A stretch of DNA of 64,000 bases from NCBI GenBank assembly GCA_965215765.1, contig OZ244118.1, forward strand, positions 2,418,001-2,482,000, in the 5' to 3' direction. Source of the stretch: G965212025 sp965215765 (GTDB lineage Bacteria; Pseudomonadota; Gammaproteobacteria; Poriferisulfidales; Oxydemutatoraceae). Below, piece after piece: positions 56,201-64,000 of this stretch (its first letter is position 1; each line of letters opens with the position of its first letter). Under the pieces are notes generated by a model that saw only the letters and a program-made list of their open reading frames with translations, was not told the origin of the DNA and did not search any database. The position numbers and the translations under genes are program-made.

Positions 56201-56470
56201 TACACGAATTTGCTCCTGTTCCCGGGTGCTGAAAGATCCCAAGTTCAGTTGCTGTGCGCTGGCAGGATACAGAGTTCGAGTGGCTTCCCGGGCATTCCTC
56301 CCCTCCGAAAAGGGATGGGACGTGAAGCCTTGATCTGTCGGAGATTCCTGATCCTGACCGAAAACGAGTGAGCTTGACGTGATGATGGACACACCCACGA
56401 GCAACCATTTCAGCCAACCATGGTTACCGGAAATCTGCGCATCCGGAAATCTGAAACCTGCTTCTTTCAT
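49925..56470 (-). CDS. Giant protein paralogue C, N-terminal part (frameshifted)
   Basis: 2181 residues: signal peptide, pro-region, protease domain with triad residues kept (LTAFH, GGDWAII, GASGS), modules 1 and 2, and the opening of module 3. Near 50221 an extra base relative to A, B and D (CCAGTCGTCTCAG against CCAGCACCTCAG) shifts the frame, and the last 100 or so residues (TTGRCRHVCAASG...) are unrelated and Arg/Gly-rich. If real, the secreted product has the protease and only two complete modules. Five truncated 5' copies precede it. Confidence 0.85.
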   Translation of the reverse strand: MKEAGFRFPDAQISGNHGWLKWLLVGVSIITSSSLVFGQDQESPTDQGFTSHPFSEGRNAREATRTLYPASAQQLNLGSFSTREQEQIRVLLRATTVNYTSIARDVRLRRSNWALVKQEDGLDVWQAQIRSPSALRLWLYFSGFPLDPGMSVNVYAPAGDSNEELVEYTGRGLSRNDGSFVAFPVSGDTVVIEFWVPDSYHLEPGDFPFSVEKVSHTFKDNNGVLYGEGVRNLVPRRQAGSCERASIDPFYDNNTYVDGDSPAYVQNGSKGVVSICRPLACATGSFIKNKSGDGAPYILTAFHLFTEVDADAVDKPFLPRFIGLLGNSLAFGARYVAGKAREPGDEGGDWAIIRLTGSFIGHGNYKLLGWMTRTSNTFSGYSVHHSGSKPQQWNEFESAVATNDGSLYHVGGKRGDPPFCEGAICGFLDLTYKGISPTYGASGSSAFYKETDMMIGVLNANPGKGRECTSWYYGMGGIYANERAFNILNYGDTYYNGSQFPYMDPDQACAINSQAMAGSGTETDPYQVENACHLRDMETSPQSHYIQIKDIDASTMTHGWKNGFTPIKDFSGTYDGNGYQISTLKINVADEAFKNIGLFGELQGGLLKRVKLVGFLTEGGVNVGSLVGLNNQGTIEDSEVDGKVDGYRTIGGLVGLNQGGVIRNSTATVRVGENSSVTWVAGGLVGQNDGGTIVGSHARGAVTGGNQVGGLVGKNRGSVTSSDATGDVTGASTEVGYVGGLVGWHLGGTISYSHTNSKVVGAAPGIGGLVGVNEAGIVYGRAYKEVRGKNKVGGLVGENRGSISNSIGFSTVSGDSQVGGLVGVSEGNARIVNSHTGGNARVTGKNQVGGLVGRNAGSISNNYARRGSVSGDSQVGGLVGVNESNANIVNSHTRQEVRVSGKDQVGGLVGENKGSISDSYAQGAVIGDSQTGGLVGDNKGSVSDSYAQGAVIGDSQTGGLVGVNGDNARIVNSHTRQEVRVSGKDQVGGLVGDNKGSIGNSYARGAVTGDSQTGGLVGENSGTVRSAYSTGAVGGTDLPGRLVGVNSGTIARSYASKGGDGDSLVGEDNGAVQGSDLRTVEQMKCSILPVNLCRAAGVYLGWDTRIWHFGNSRVLPVLRTVTDVPVAPHAVRESRDSTGGLTLQWEHQGVAVNFYELEVGGIIRDTKVFHFALGGSLMAELRERYASGSEIHYSIRGVARGVAGDAASGSFHLMKVPGEVGTQTASGLSTIQVTITEAAADGYGRAPGSSAYGEPAGGVAPDLAYHVQLFSKGLLKEERRMTQQEWSSSTVVEFSGLEGGSRYEVRVFAENKAGAGPTEVAPVFTYVEACPWAAMITAAGSGSEDDPWQIGSLCQLQEIRYDTAAHYRLANDIDAKQSHEWRDGKGFSPIEFFSGSLDGSGHSILSLLINPGQTDHVGLFGKLSGGALQRLALVNVTVRGRDATGALAGSVAANGSIKGSTVTGLIGGRRRVGGVAGENHGLIKLSHSESTVAGTTDSQGHGHAIGGLVGKNFPGARIRSSHARGGVSGTNNVGGLVGLNQAPIYHSHVQSTVSGHHSVGGLAGSNYGFISGSYSTGAVSGVEDVGGLAGNHNSSSIVDSHSDSTVTSAGNRVGGLVGLSSGSIIRSHATGAVSGNEQVGGLAGESRNSSIVDSYATGSVSGKAQIGGLAGNSERSTDNNIRIVNSYAAGLVNGNNQAGMLVGHSENTDMAENYALEQGVGSSALELVGSGEEDATENNFSRTLAQLQCPLLPGDTCQGAVSYSGWSTKIWYFGDEQTLPVHRALRAVPPAPPSRLQAKWNLEGDLELSWTVAKTGSLNAGYWVEVAGRSLETESASFTFGRRLVQNLRSEYRGSTLQVSVRGYNRHGMSEATTVAIRLLRAPGELTDLRASAQAFSLQVLLLAPADDGYGQSPEDPAYGYTSVGVSAGLGYRVRLYAGGELVQERERAHTAGETSAVVEFSGLASNSRYEVEATPYNNVGEGSSFSLSAFTRPWQCDGEALMSAGGSGGSGSEDDPWQIATLCQLQDIRSVPVAHYRLASDIEAGPSRDWRAGEGFAPIADFSGSFDGAGYQIFHLRVRSETTGRCRHVCAASGRSVAAGRAGERAALGKRQRGSPGGQERGRKDREQRRNGLTFWRASGGRTRRYQRRHDQRQRGTADGRAGRPSSGWPGRKKSGNREY

Positions 56471-56604
56471 TGTGGGTGCTTACGCATCACGCGGGCGGAG
56501 AAAAGAGAGCCTGACCACCCTGAGACATAAAATTCCCTGCACCGCATTCGCTATCTGTTCTCCATGGCTGACGCACTGAACGATCCTCTGGCTCTGACCT
56601 TCGC

Positions 56605-56847
56605 TCACTCTCTGATGTCCCAGTACGGCTGTGCGCGGGCAGGATACAGAGTTCGAGTGGCTTCCCGGGCATTCCTCCCCTCCGAAAAGGGATGGGACGT
56701 GAAGCCTTGATCTGTCAGAGATTCCTGATCCTGACCAAAAACGAATGAGCTTGACGTGATGATGGACACACCCACGAGTAGCCACTTCCGCCAACCATGG
56801 CTGCCGGAAATCTGCGCATCCGGAAATCTGAAACCTGCTTCTTTCAT
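56605..56847 (-). other. Truncated secretory mini-ORF, C array copy 1
   Basis: 80 codons: MKEAGFRFPDAQ start, signal peptide, RTLYPARAQPYWDIRE end. It is preceded by the same leader variant as gene C. Confidence 0.6.
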
Positions 56848-56981
56848 TGTGGGTGCTTACGCATCACGCGGGCGGAGAAAAGAGAGCCTGACCCACCAGC
56901 GACATAAAATTCCCTGCACCACATTCGCTATCTGTTCTCCATGGCTGACGCTCTGAGCGATCCTCTGGCTCTGACCTTCGA

Positions 56982-57224
56982 TCACTCTCTGATGTCCCAG
57001 TACGGCTGTGCGCGGGCAGGATACAGAGTTCGAGTGGCTTCCCGGGCATTCCTCCCCTCAAAAAAGGGATGGGACGCGGAGCCTTGTTCTGCCAGAGATT
57101 CCTGATCCTGGCCGAAAACGAATGAACTCGACATGATGATGGGCACACCCACGAGCAGCCACTTCAGCCAACCATGGCTGCCGGAAATCTGCGCATCCAG
57201 AAATCTGAAACCTGCTTCTTTCAT
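56982..57224 (-). other. Truncated secretory mini-ORF, C array copy 2
   Basis: 80 codons; the signal peptide core reads VGVPIIMSSSFVFGQD, a variant not seen elsewhere. The end is the same as copy 1. Confidence 0.6.
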
Positions 57225-57353
57225 TGTGAATGCTTACGAGCCATGCAGGCGGAGAAAAGAGAGCCTAACCGCCCTGAGACATAAAATTCCCTGCACCACA
57301 TTCGCTATCTGTTCTCCATGGCTACGCACTGAGCGATCCTCTGGCTCTGACCT

Positions 57354-57599
57354 TCACTCACTCTCTGATGTCCCAGTACGGCTGTACGCGAGCAGGATAC
57401 AGAGTTCGGTGGCTTCCCGGGCATTCCTCCCCTCCGAAAAGGGATGGGACGTGAAGCCTTGATCTGTCGGAGATTCCTGATCCTGGCCGAAAACGAGTGA
57501 GCTTGACGTGATGATGGTTACACCCACGAGCAGCCACTTCAGCCAACCATGGCTGCCGGAAATCTGCGTATCCGGAAATCTGAAATCTGCTTTTTTCAT
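57354..57599 (-). pseudogene. Truncated secretory mini-ORF, C array copy 3 (frameshifted)
   Basis: A 2-base deletion after EAT changes the end of the ORF to ELCILLAYSRTGTSESE, so the QPYWDIRE tail is lost. All other copies keep that tail. Confidence 0.6.
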
Positions 57600-57733
57600 T
57601 GTGAATGCCTACGAGCCATGCAGGCGGAGAAAAGAGAGCCTGACCACCCTGAGACATAAAATTCCCTGCACCACATTCGCTATCTGTTCTCCATGGCTGA
57701 CGCACTGAGCGATCCTCTGGCTCTGACCTTCAC

Positions 57734-57976
57734 TCACTCTCTGATGTCCCAGCACGGCTGTACGCAGGCAGGATACAGAGTTCGAGTGGCTTCCGGAACA
57801 TTCCCCCCCTCAAAAAAGGGATGGGACGCGAAGCCTTGTTCTGCCAGAGATTCCTGATCCTGGCCGAAAACGAGTGAGCTTGACGTGACGATGGATACAC
57901 CCACGAGTAGCCACTTCCGCCAACCATGGCTGCCGGAAATCTGTGTATCCGGAAATCTGAAATCTGCTTTTTTCAT
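57734..57976 (-). other. Truncated secretory mini-ORF, C array copy 4
   Basis: 80 codons, identical in translation to the copy at 44352-44594 of the B array. Confidence 0.6.
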
Positions 57977-58110
57977 TGTGAATGCCTACGAGCCATGCGG
58001 GCGGAGAAAAGAGAGCCTGACCACCCTGAGACATAAAATTCCCTGCACCACATTCGCTATCTGTTCTCCATGGCTGACGCACTGAGCGATCCTCTGGCTC
58101 TGACCTTCAC

Positions 58111-58353
58111 TCACTCTCTGATGTCCCAGCACGGCTGTACGCAGGCAGGATACAGAGTTCGAGTGGCTTCCCGGGCATTCCTCCCCTCCGAAAAGGGATG
58201 GGACGCGAAGCCTTGTTCTGCCAGAGATTCCTGATCCTGGCCGAAAACGAGTGAGCTTGACGTGATGATGGATACACCCACGAGTAGCCACTTCCGCCAA
58301 CCATGGCTGCCGGAAATCTGCGTATCCGGAAATCTGAAATCTGCTTTTTTCAT
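58111..58353 (-). other. Truncated secretory mini-ORF, C array copy 5 (promoter-proximal)
   Basis: 80 codons ending ACVQPCWDIRE, close to the most distal copy of the B array. Confidence 0.6.
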
Positions 58354-58520
58354 TGTGAATGCCTACGAGCCATGCAGGCGGAGAAAAGAGAGCCTGACCA
58401 CCCTGAGACATAAAATTCCCTGCACCACATTCGCTATCTGTTCTCCATGGCTGACGCACTGAGCGAACCTCTGTCTCTGACCTTCACTCACTCTCTGATG
58501 TCCCAGCACGGCTGTACGCG

Positions 58521-58650
58521 CCGAAAAATCACTTAGTGGGTTAATTGTACAAAATAACGCCCAATCCGGCAAATTATTATTAAGAAGATACCGACCCCAT
58601 CCGACCGGAAAACCCCGAAAACAGTGCCAAGGCGTACTGTCTTATTTGTG
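58521..58650 (-). promoter_or_regulatory. Candidate promoter region of the C array and gene C
   Basis: It corresponds to the regions upstream of A and the B array, with the same TTGTACAATTRACCCACT word. The TATAAT of the other two is replaced by AATAAT through a 1-base insertion and change, so if that box matters, C may be expressed differently. Confidence 0.3.
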
Positions 58651-58708
58651 GGCTTTTTGGTCTACAAGGGGTTGAATCAGTGGCAATAGTCGGCACTGCG
58701 ACTTCCTG

Positions 58709-59734
58709 TTTTTAACCGCGAAAAACGTGAAAGTTGGTATTTGCAATTCGTATGATTTCAGTTTTGTGACAGCTTCCAAAGTTCACCAAAAGCCCCAATT
58801 CAAGACCTGTTGTTTTAAGACAATTCAACAGTTGTGCTTCATGTTCATCAGTAATGTTTGTCATGGCAGATATAGCCAAGCTTATGGACTTGCTTTAAAG
58901 GTTCATCCTCTGTGCCTTGAAAGGAATGCTCCTTGTGGAAAACTCCTTCTCCAAACACTCCTGGCACACTGCCTCAAGAAAACCACACATTCATCAGAAA
59001 ACAAAACCTTTTCGCATTTTAGCGGTTATTAAACTCGTGATTTATAGTTCTCTCGCCAGTTGCCCGGGCTCTTCACCAAAGAAATGCTCGTTATGGAAAA
59101 CTCCTTCTCCGGACACTCCTGGCACACTGCCTCAAGAAAACCACAACCCCACTTCTTTGAATCACATAGCATTCATAAGGAAACAAAACCTTTTCGCATT
59201 TTAGCGGTTATTAAACTCGTGGTTCATAGCTCTCTCGCCAGCTGCCCGGGCTCTTCACCAAAGAAATGCTCCTTATGGAAAACTCCTTCTCCGGACACTC
59301 CTGATGCACTGCCTCAAGGAAACCACACCTCATTTCCCTGAATCGCATGGCATTCATAAGGAAACAAAACCTTTTCGCATTTTAGCGGTTATTAAACTCA
59401 TGGTTCATAGCTCTCTCGCCAGTTGCCTGAACTCTTCACCAAGGGAATGCTCCTTTTGGAAAACTCCTTCTCCAAACACTCCTGATGCACTGCCTCAAGA
59501 AAACCACACATTCATCAGAAAACAAAACCCTTTCGTGTTCTTCGCAGTTATTAAACTCGTGGTTCATAGTTCTCTCGCCAGTTGCCCGGGCTCTTCACCA
59601 AAGGAATGCCCCTTATGGAAAACTCCTTCTCCAAACACTCCTGGCACACTGCCTCAAGGAAACCACACATTCATCAGAAAACAAAACCCTTTCGTACTTT
59701 TCGTCGGCTGCGGTTGTTAAATTCGTGTATGCCC
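58709..59734. repeat. MITE-like repeat block downstream of giant gene D
   Basis: This is the largest of the four blocks. It has the left end TTTAACCGCGAAAAACGTGA and four to five internal units with CGGGCTCTTCA-type words near 59065, 59248, 59429 and 59588. The last unit is about 20 bases shorter because it lacks the CATTTCCCTGAATCGCATGG segment. The right end is a degenerate inverted copy before the gene D stop. Confidence 0.75.
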
Positions 59735-62700
59735 TCAGCGAATCATACCGCCCAAGAACACCCTCAGGCGCAATTTCTTGACGTGATGCGGACCAGGCCT
59801 CGGCGTTGTCGGGATCTCGGGATCCCAGTTGATAAATTGACTCACTCCTGGCAACTCAGCCACGCTGTCCCGGGGGAATGCCCGGACTTCGTACGCAACA
59901 CCACCCTGCAACCCCGTAAATTCCGTCCTGACGGCTCCCCCGGGCGTCGGCATCGCAACAGACTGTTCCTCTATCAGTTCCCCGTATGAAAGCAGTTGTA
60001 CCCGATACCCCAAGCCGAGCAATATTCCGTCAACCGGGGCTCCGAAATCAGCATGATCCGCAGTGCGTCCATAGCCATCATTTCCCGAATACTGCAAGTG
60101 TACCTGCACACGACCATTCGCCTTGTGCATCAGCTGCATGGCCAATGTCCCCTCAAGAACGTCGAGCAAGGTAAATGCTGCAGTGCTCATCGCGCCCGTT
60201 CCGGCACGGTTGACTGCCCGGAGCGAATAGCGTATCTGCTCTCCTCCTGCGTGCTTCTTGCGCAGCTGCGCCAGGACATGGCCTGACAACACATAAGAAG
60301 TGGCGGTTCCCGAGACGGGGTGGCTTTTTCCGTCCACAAAAAGCTGGTAGCTGTCTATCGTCGCCCCGTTGCTGCTCGCCGCTCCCCAACTCAGGTTCAC
60401 CCGATCTGCGGACTTCCACCTGGCTCGCAAGCCCGAAGGTCTGCCAGGCACCGCTATGGTGCTGAACGCGCTCCTGTTTTCGGATGCCTGGGCGGGCTCC
60501 CCGGTGCCCGCCCGGTTGCGCGCATAGACCTGTAACGAATAGCTTCTCTTCGGCAGCAAGTCGGTGATCTCAATCTCGGTGTCAAAAGCACCTGCCGAGA
60601 AAAAGGTCTCGGTGCTGCGTCCTCCAGCACTCACAACCACCACGTAGCCAAAACCGGAGTCTGCAACGCGATCAGAGGAAGACGCAAGCGCATCACCCGC
60701 CAGGGGAGCGCAATCATCATGTCCCATGATCATCAACACCAGGCGCGCAGTGGTTTGGCCGGGCACCAGCTCCGTTATCGTTGTCGCGCCCGGAAGACCA
60801 GGCAAATAGAAGTGACCGGCTGCCGGATAGCCAGCGACATCTCCGCGCAAAGCGCGAAGACGGTACGGGTGGGGGCAAGCCCCCTGGCTGTTTTTCCGAA
60901 ACTCAGCCAGAAAATCTCCGTCAAAGTCAAAAGTCGGTGCTGTGACCTCCCGTATTGTTCCTGCCAGCTCAAGTTCGTAGGAATCAACCGCTGGACTTCC
61001 CGCCGCCCACGTGAAGCGCAGATGATTCGGAGACTCCCAGCTCACCGCCAAATCAACCGGTGTGGCAGGAATGTCGGCAAGTGCGCGCAACAAGGGCAAC
61101 GTGCGGGTATTGCCAAAATGCCAGGCTCCCGGTTCCCAGCCGGCATAAGTCGTGGCACCTGCGCATCTTTGCCCCGCCGCAGTCGGGCAACGCAACTGGG
61201 TCAAAGTTCGAGGTGAACTGCTGCCCGTCGAGCCATTGCCCACCAAAGCTGCCTGTGCAGACACGGGTGCGTAACTGCGATCAATCACCGCATCCGGAGC
61301 AGAATAACCCGCCAGACTCCCGGTGCTGCCCGATTCCCCGTCAACCGAGTTCACCGCATAGCTGTCCTGTATGCGGCGGATATTGTTTCCGACCAGTCCC
61401 CCGATAGAGAAATGACCCCGTACCTCACCGAGTGCATAGCTCGCATGGACAGAACCGGAGTTGATGCCCACCAGTCCGCCAACACGGCTATCTCCGCTGA
61501 CCGACACGTCGGCATAGCTGTAGGCAATGGTGCTTCCGCTGTAGCCGACCAGACCGCCGGCGCGCGAGCCGTCCACAGCGATGGCCGAACCTGTCGCGTA
61601 ACAGTGCAAAATCGTGCTTCCCTGGCTATAGCCAACCAGACCGCCAGCATTGTCCCGCCCTTCACCCGCGACGCGCACCGCCGCTTCGGCACTGCTGTAC
61701 AAAATAGCGGCTCCCAGAGCCAGACCGGCCAGACCACCGGCAGACTCAAGCGCGCGTACTTGCGAAGCCCTCACCGTGCTGCCCACGACCCGACCTTTTG
61801 CTTTCACATAACCGACCAGACCGCCGACGTACCTGCCCCCGTCAACCTCGGCACTGGCACCACTGTTGATCAGCAATCCTCCGTTGCCACCCGCCAGCCC
61901 GCCAATGTTGAGCCCGGCTCTGTTGCCGGAAACCTGTGCAGATCTCACGACGCTGTTCATGACCGTTCCGTCGTTAAAGCCGACCAGGGCTCCGACGCTG
62001 TTTTTTCCTTTTACCCACGCATCAACGAGCACCACTCCCTTGGCGATCCCGTCTTCTGCGAGTCTGGAAAACAGGCCAACCGTATCCGTCTCCGGGCGAT
62101 TAATGTGCAGAGCAGAGATTTGCCGCCCTGCCCCGTCGAAAGTGCCTGAAAAAGGCTCTATCGGATGAAAGCCGGTGCCGCCTGACCACTCCCGACTCGA
62201 CCGGGCGTCAATATCTGCCACCTGCACATAGTGAGCGTGCAGATCAGAGCGCACATCCTGCAGTTGGCACAACGTGCCAATTTGCCACGGGTTATTGTTG
62301 CTGCCGTCACCCGATGCACTCTTCAGGCCTTTGCCGACGCATCCCGGAAAGCTGGTCACCGCACGGATCGTTGACGGCGACCCGGTGCCCACCGTGTTAT
62401 GGGCGAAGGCTTCCAGCCGATATGCAAAGACACTTTTAAGCTCCGTAAATTCCATCGTGACTGGGCTCAGAGGATTCCCCGGCGGTATGTCGCGTTCTTC
62501 AACCAGCTCCCCGGACGCATACAGACGTATCCGGTAAGCCAGGTGCAAAGCCATGCCTTCCGCTGACGCTGCGTAATCAGCGTCAACCGGCCTGCGGCCA
62601 TAGCCATCATTGGCAGGGGCTGTAAAGCTGAGCCTCAGCGTGGAGACCCCCGGCTCCACGCGCATATCAGCCGGAGAATCGGGAACGTCCAGCAGGCGCA

Positions 62701-64000
62701 CGGAAACACGGGCAGCTTCGCCAACACCATAAAGGTTGTAGCCACGAACCGTTAAAAAGAGCGTATTCCCGCCTTCATGACGGGCGCGCAGCTTCTGCAA
62801 CCAGTCCGATCCTCCCACGTAGTACAACGATGCGGTTTCCTCAGCAGCGATCGATGGAGCCTCAATCCGGTAAGCGATCAGTTCTCTGGTGTGAAGCGGA
62901 GGCTCCCAACGCAGCAACAAGGAAGACGGGGATTTCCACTGTGCCAGCAGGCGCAAGGGTTTGCCAGGAGTCTCAAAGCCCCGCAGAACCGGCAGCGTCC
63001 TGTAATCTCCGAAAGACCAGATCTCGGCACTCCAGCCTGAGTATGTTGACCTTCCCGCACACGCCAGGCCGGGGGCAGTGGGGCAACGCAGTTGCTGCAG
63101 CGTCCGCAAGGAGCCTGATCCCTGCCCGGCGTCATCTGCCACAAAAGGCATGCCGCCACCATTGGCACCATTGCCGCGAGGCAATGCTGCCGCATAGCTG
63201 TCGGCAATGCCTCCCGAACTGCTGCCGGCAAAGCTTCCATGCTGTCCGGCTCCGGACACCGACCCTGCCACGTAGCTGCGACTGACGGTGCCCTGATTGT
63301 CCGCCACAAGACCCGCGACCAGACCTTCCCCGGTCACAAAAGCTGTTGTGTAACTGTCAGTCACCGAGCCCAGGTTGTCTGCGACCAGACCACCCGCCCG
63401 AACTGCTCCTGACACCGAGCCTCCGGCATAGCTTGTATCAATACTCCCGCCTGTCAGATTTCTTCCGACCAGACCACCCGCGACCTGAGCTCCCGGCTCT
63501 GTCGTCAGCTGTGCCGCGCTGCCGCTGATCATGCCTGCGTTGATACCGACGAGTCCTCCCGCCACTTGCCCGCCAAAAAGTGAGCCCGTCACCCCGCTGT
63601 TCACGATCCTTCCTCCCTCGTTCCTGCCCACCAGAGCACCCACGTTGACGCTTCCCCAAAGCTGCGCATTCACCAGTACGACCTGCTGCAACAACCCGCC
63701 CTGAAGCTGTGCAAACATGCCGACATCTTCCAGCACCTCAGAGCGCACCCCTAAATGGAAAATCTGATAACCGGCACCATCAAAGGAACCGGAAAAACCA
63801 GCAATCGGCGCAAAGCCTTCTCCGGCTCGCCAGTCCCGGGATGGACCTGCCTCAATATCGCTTGCCAGCCGGTAGTGGGCTGCAGGGGCAGAACGAATAT
63901 CCTGCAATTGGCACAGCGTGGCAATCTGCCAGGGATCGTCCTCGCTGCCCGAGTTGCCCGAACCGCCTGCCGACGCCAGGGCTTCCCCGTCGCACTGCCA
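59735..64000 (-). CDS. Giant protein paralogue D, C-terminal part (cut by window edge)
   Basis: The frame is open from the window end to the stop, 1421 residues. It starts at the second fibronectin/module 3 boundary (WQCDGEALASAGGSG, then SEDDPWQIATLCQLQDIRS) and contains modules 3 and 4 with their caps and fibronectin-III-like pairs, ending with KKLRLRVFLGGMIR. The reading frame is unbroken at both positions where B and C are shifted. The protease and signal peptide, if present, lie beyond the window. Confidence 0.88.
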   Translation of the reverse strand, partial: WQCDGEALASAGGSGNSGSEDDPWQIATLCQLQDIRSAPAAHYRLASDIEAGPSRDWRAGEGFAPIAGFSGSFDGAGYQIFHLGVRSEVLEDVGMFAQLQGGLLQQVVLVNAQLWGSVNVGALVGRNEGGRIVNSGVTGSLFGGQVAGGLVGINAGMISGSAAQLTTEPGAQVAGGLVGRNLTGGSIDTSYAGGSVSGAVRAGGLVADNLGSVTDSYTTAFVTGEGLVAGLVADNQGTVSRSYVAGSVSGAGQHGSFAGSSSGGIADSYAAALPRGNGANGGGMPFVADDAGQGSGSLRTLQQLRCPTAPGLACAGRSTYSGWSAEIWSFGDYRTLPVLRGFETPGKPLRLLAQWKSPSSLLLRWEPPLHTRELIAYRIEAPSIAAEETASLYYVGGSDWLQKLRARHEGGNTLFLTVRGYNLYGVGEAARVSVRLLDVPDSPADMRVEPGVSTLRLSFTAPANDGYGRRPVDADYAASAEGMALHLAYRIRLYASGELVEERDIPPGNPLSPVTMEFTELKSVFAYRLEAFAHNTVGTGSPSTIRAVTSFPGCVGKGLKSASGDGSNNNPWQIGTLCQLQDVRSDLHAHYVQVADIDARSSREWSGGTGFHPIEPFSGTFDGAGRQISALHINRPETDTVGLFSRLAEDGIAKGVVLVDAWVKGKNSVGALVGFNDGTVMNSVVRSAQVSGNRAGLNIGGLAGGNGGLLINSGASAEVDGGRYVGGLVGYVKAKGRVVGSTVRASQVRALESAGGLAGLALGAAILYSSAEAAVRVAGEGRDNAGGLVGYSQGSTILHCYATGSAIAVDGSRAGGLVGYSGSTIAYSYADVSVSGDSRVGGLVGINSGSVHASYALGEVRGHFSIGGLVGNNIRRIQDSYAVNSVDGESGSTGSLAGYSAPDAVIDRSYAPVSAQAALVGNGSTGSSSPRTLTQLRCPTAAGQRCAGATTYAGWEPGAWHFGNTRTLPLLRALADIPATPVDLAVSWESPNHLRFTWAAGSPAVDSYELELAGTIREVTAPTFDFDGDFLAEFRKNSQGACPHPYRLRALRGDVAGYPAAGHFYLPGLPGATTITELVPGQTTARLVLMIMGHDDCAPLAGDALASSSDRVADSGFGYVVVVSAGGRSTETFFSAGAFDTEIEITDLLPKRSYSLQVYARNRAGTGEPAQASENRSAFSTIAVPGRPSGLRARWKSADRVNLSWGAASSNGATIDSYQLFVDGKSHPVSGTATSYVLSGHVLAQLRKKHAGGEQIRYSLRAVNRAGTGAMSTAAFTLLDVLEGTLAMQLMHKANGRVQVHLQYSGNDGYGRTADHADFGAPVDGILLGLGYRVQLLSYGELIEEQSVAMPTPGGAVRTEFTGLQGGVAYEVRAFPRDSVAELPGVSQFINWDPEIPTTPRPGPHHVKKLRLRVFLGGMIR

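Larger units (their letters stand above)
56260..58520 (-). repeat. 377 bp tandem array of the giant gene 5' end, upstream of C
   Basis: There are six units counting the one in gene C. Starts lie at 56470, 56847, 57224, 57599, 57976 and 58353, spaced 377 except one of 375 caused by a 2-base deletion. The layout and breakpoint match those of the B array. The two copies nearest gene C share its variant leader (GTGATGCGTAAGCACCCACA), while the distal copies resemble those of the B array. Confidence 0.95.

Noticed and set aside
58727..59720. Plus-strand ORFs in the repeat blocks (for example 58917-59204 and 59304-59720), with repeated WKTPSPDTP and NKTFRILAVIKL-like text
   Set aside because: They arise from the 160-185 bp non-coding repeats, shift frame between units, and differ between the four blocks. 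No ribosome sites.
22214..64000. Non-ribosomal peptide synthetase or RTX/autotransporter assignment for the giant genes
   Set aside because: There are no adenylation or condensation motifs, no GGxGxDxxx nonapeptides and no C-terminal beta barrel. The text is GLUG and fibronectin-like throughout, after a serine protease domain.

Overview
The window looks like chromosomal DNA of a Gammaproteobacterium. Supporting genes are a cutA-dsbD pair, fxsA, a three-gene pyridine nucleotide transhydrogenase (pntAa/pntAb/pntB), gmhB of the LPS heptose pathway, a tas-type aldo-keto reductase, a SulP transporter, trmB, thiazole synthesis genes (thiS, thiG, thiO) and a type IV pilus biogenesis cluster of the MSHA/PilMNOPQ kind. 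I cannot place it in a genus. There are no rRNA, tRNA, transposase or CRISPR genes that I can recognise.

Layout. 1-21.5 kb is housekeeping: dsbD (cut by the window edge) and cutA on the minus strand; fxsA, pntAa-pntAb-pntB and gmhB on the plus strand; a small unknown gene and tas (minus); sulP (plus); trmB, thiG and thiS (minus); thiO (plus, divergent from thiS); then a minus-strand pilus operon reading pilT-like, PilM/PilN fusion, PilO-like, PilP-like, secretin, GspE/PilB-like ATPase. From 22.2 kb to the end of the window there are four tandem minus-strand paralogues, each about 10.3 kb (called A, B, C and D here; D runs off the end). They encode giant secreted proteins: a Sec signal peptide, a lysyl-endopeptidase-like serine protease with intact His-Asp-Ser, and four copies of a module made of a GLUG-repeat tract, a short Trp/Gly/Phe cap and two fibronectin-III-like domains. 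A and the visible part of D are open; B and C each carry a single +1 frameshift in the second half.

The striking structural theme is partial tandem duplication of gene ends. (i) The 3' part of gmhB plus its terminator is present three times (463 bp period). (ii) The thiS/thiG junction is present four times (exactly 214 bp period). (iii) The thiO 3' end and the thiO/ATPase intergenic region are present five times (140-173 bp). (iv) The 5' end of giant genes B and C, with leader, start codon and signal peptide, is repeated upstream of each gene (377 bp period, four and five extra copies), giving ORFs for 80-residue secretory mini-proteins. In every case one intact gene is kept and breakpoints coincide with short sequence matches. 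A decayed piece of a giant GLUG gene lies on the opposite strand just after gmhB and appears to have supplied one of these breakpoints. Each giant gene is also followed by a MITE-like block with inverted-repeat ends and 160-185 bp internal repeats.

Taken together, the right two thirds look like a recombining family of giant secreted protease/adhesin-like proteins with amplified 5' leaders. The left third shows the same duplication process at work in ordinary genes.
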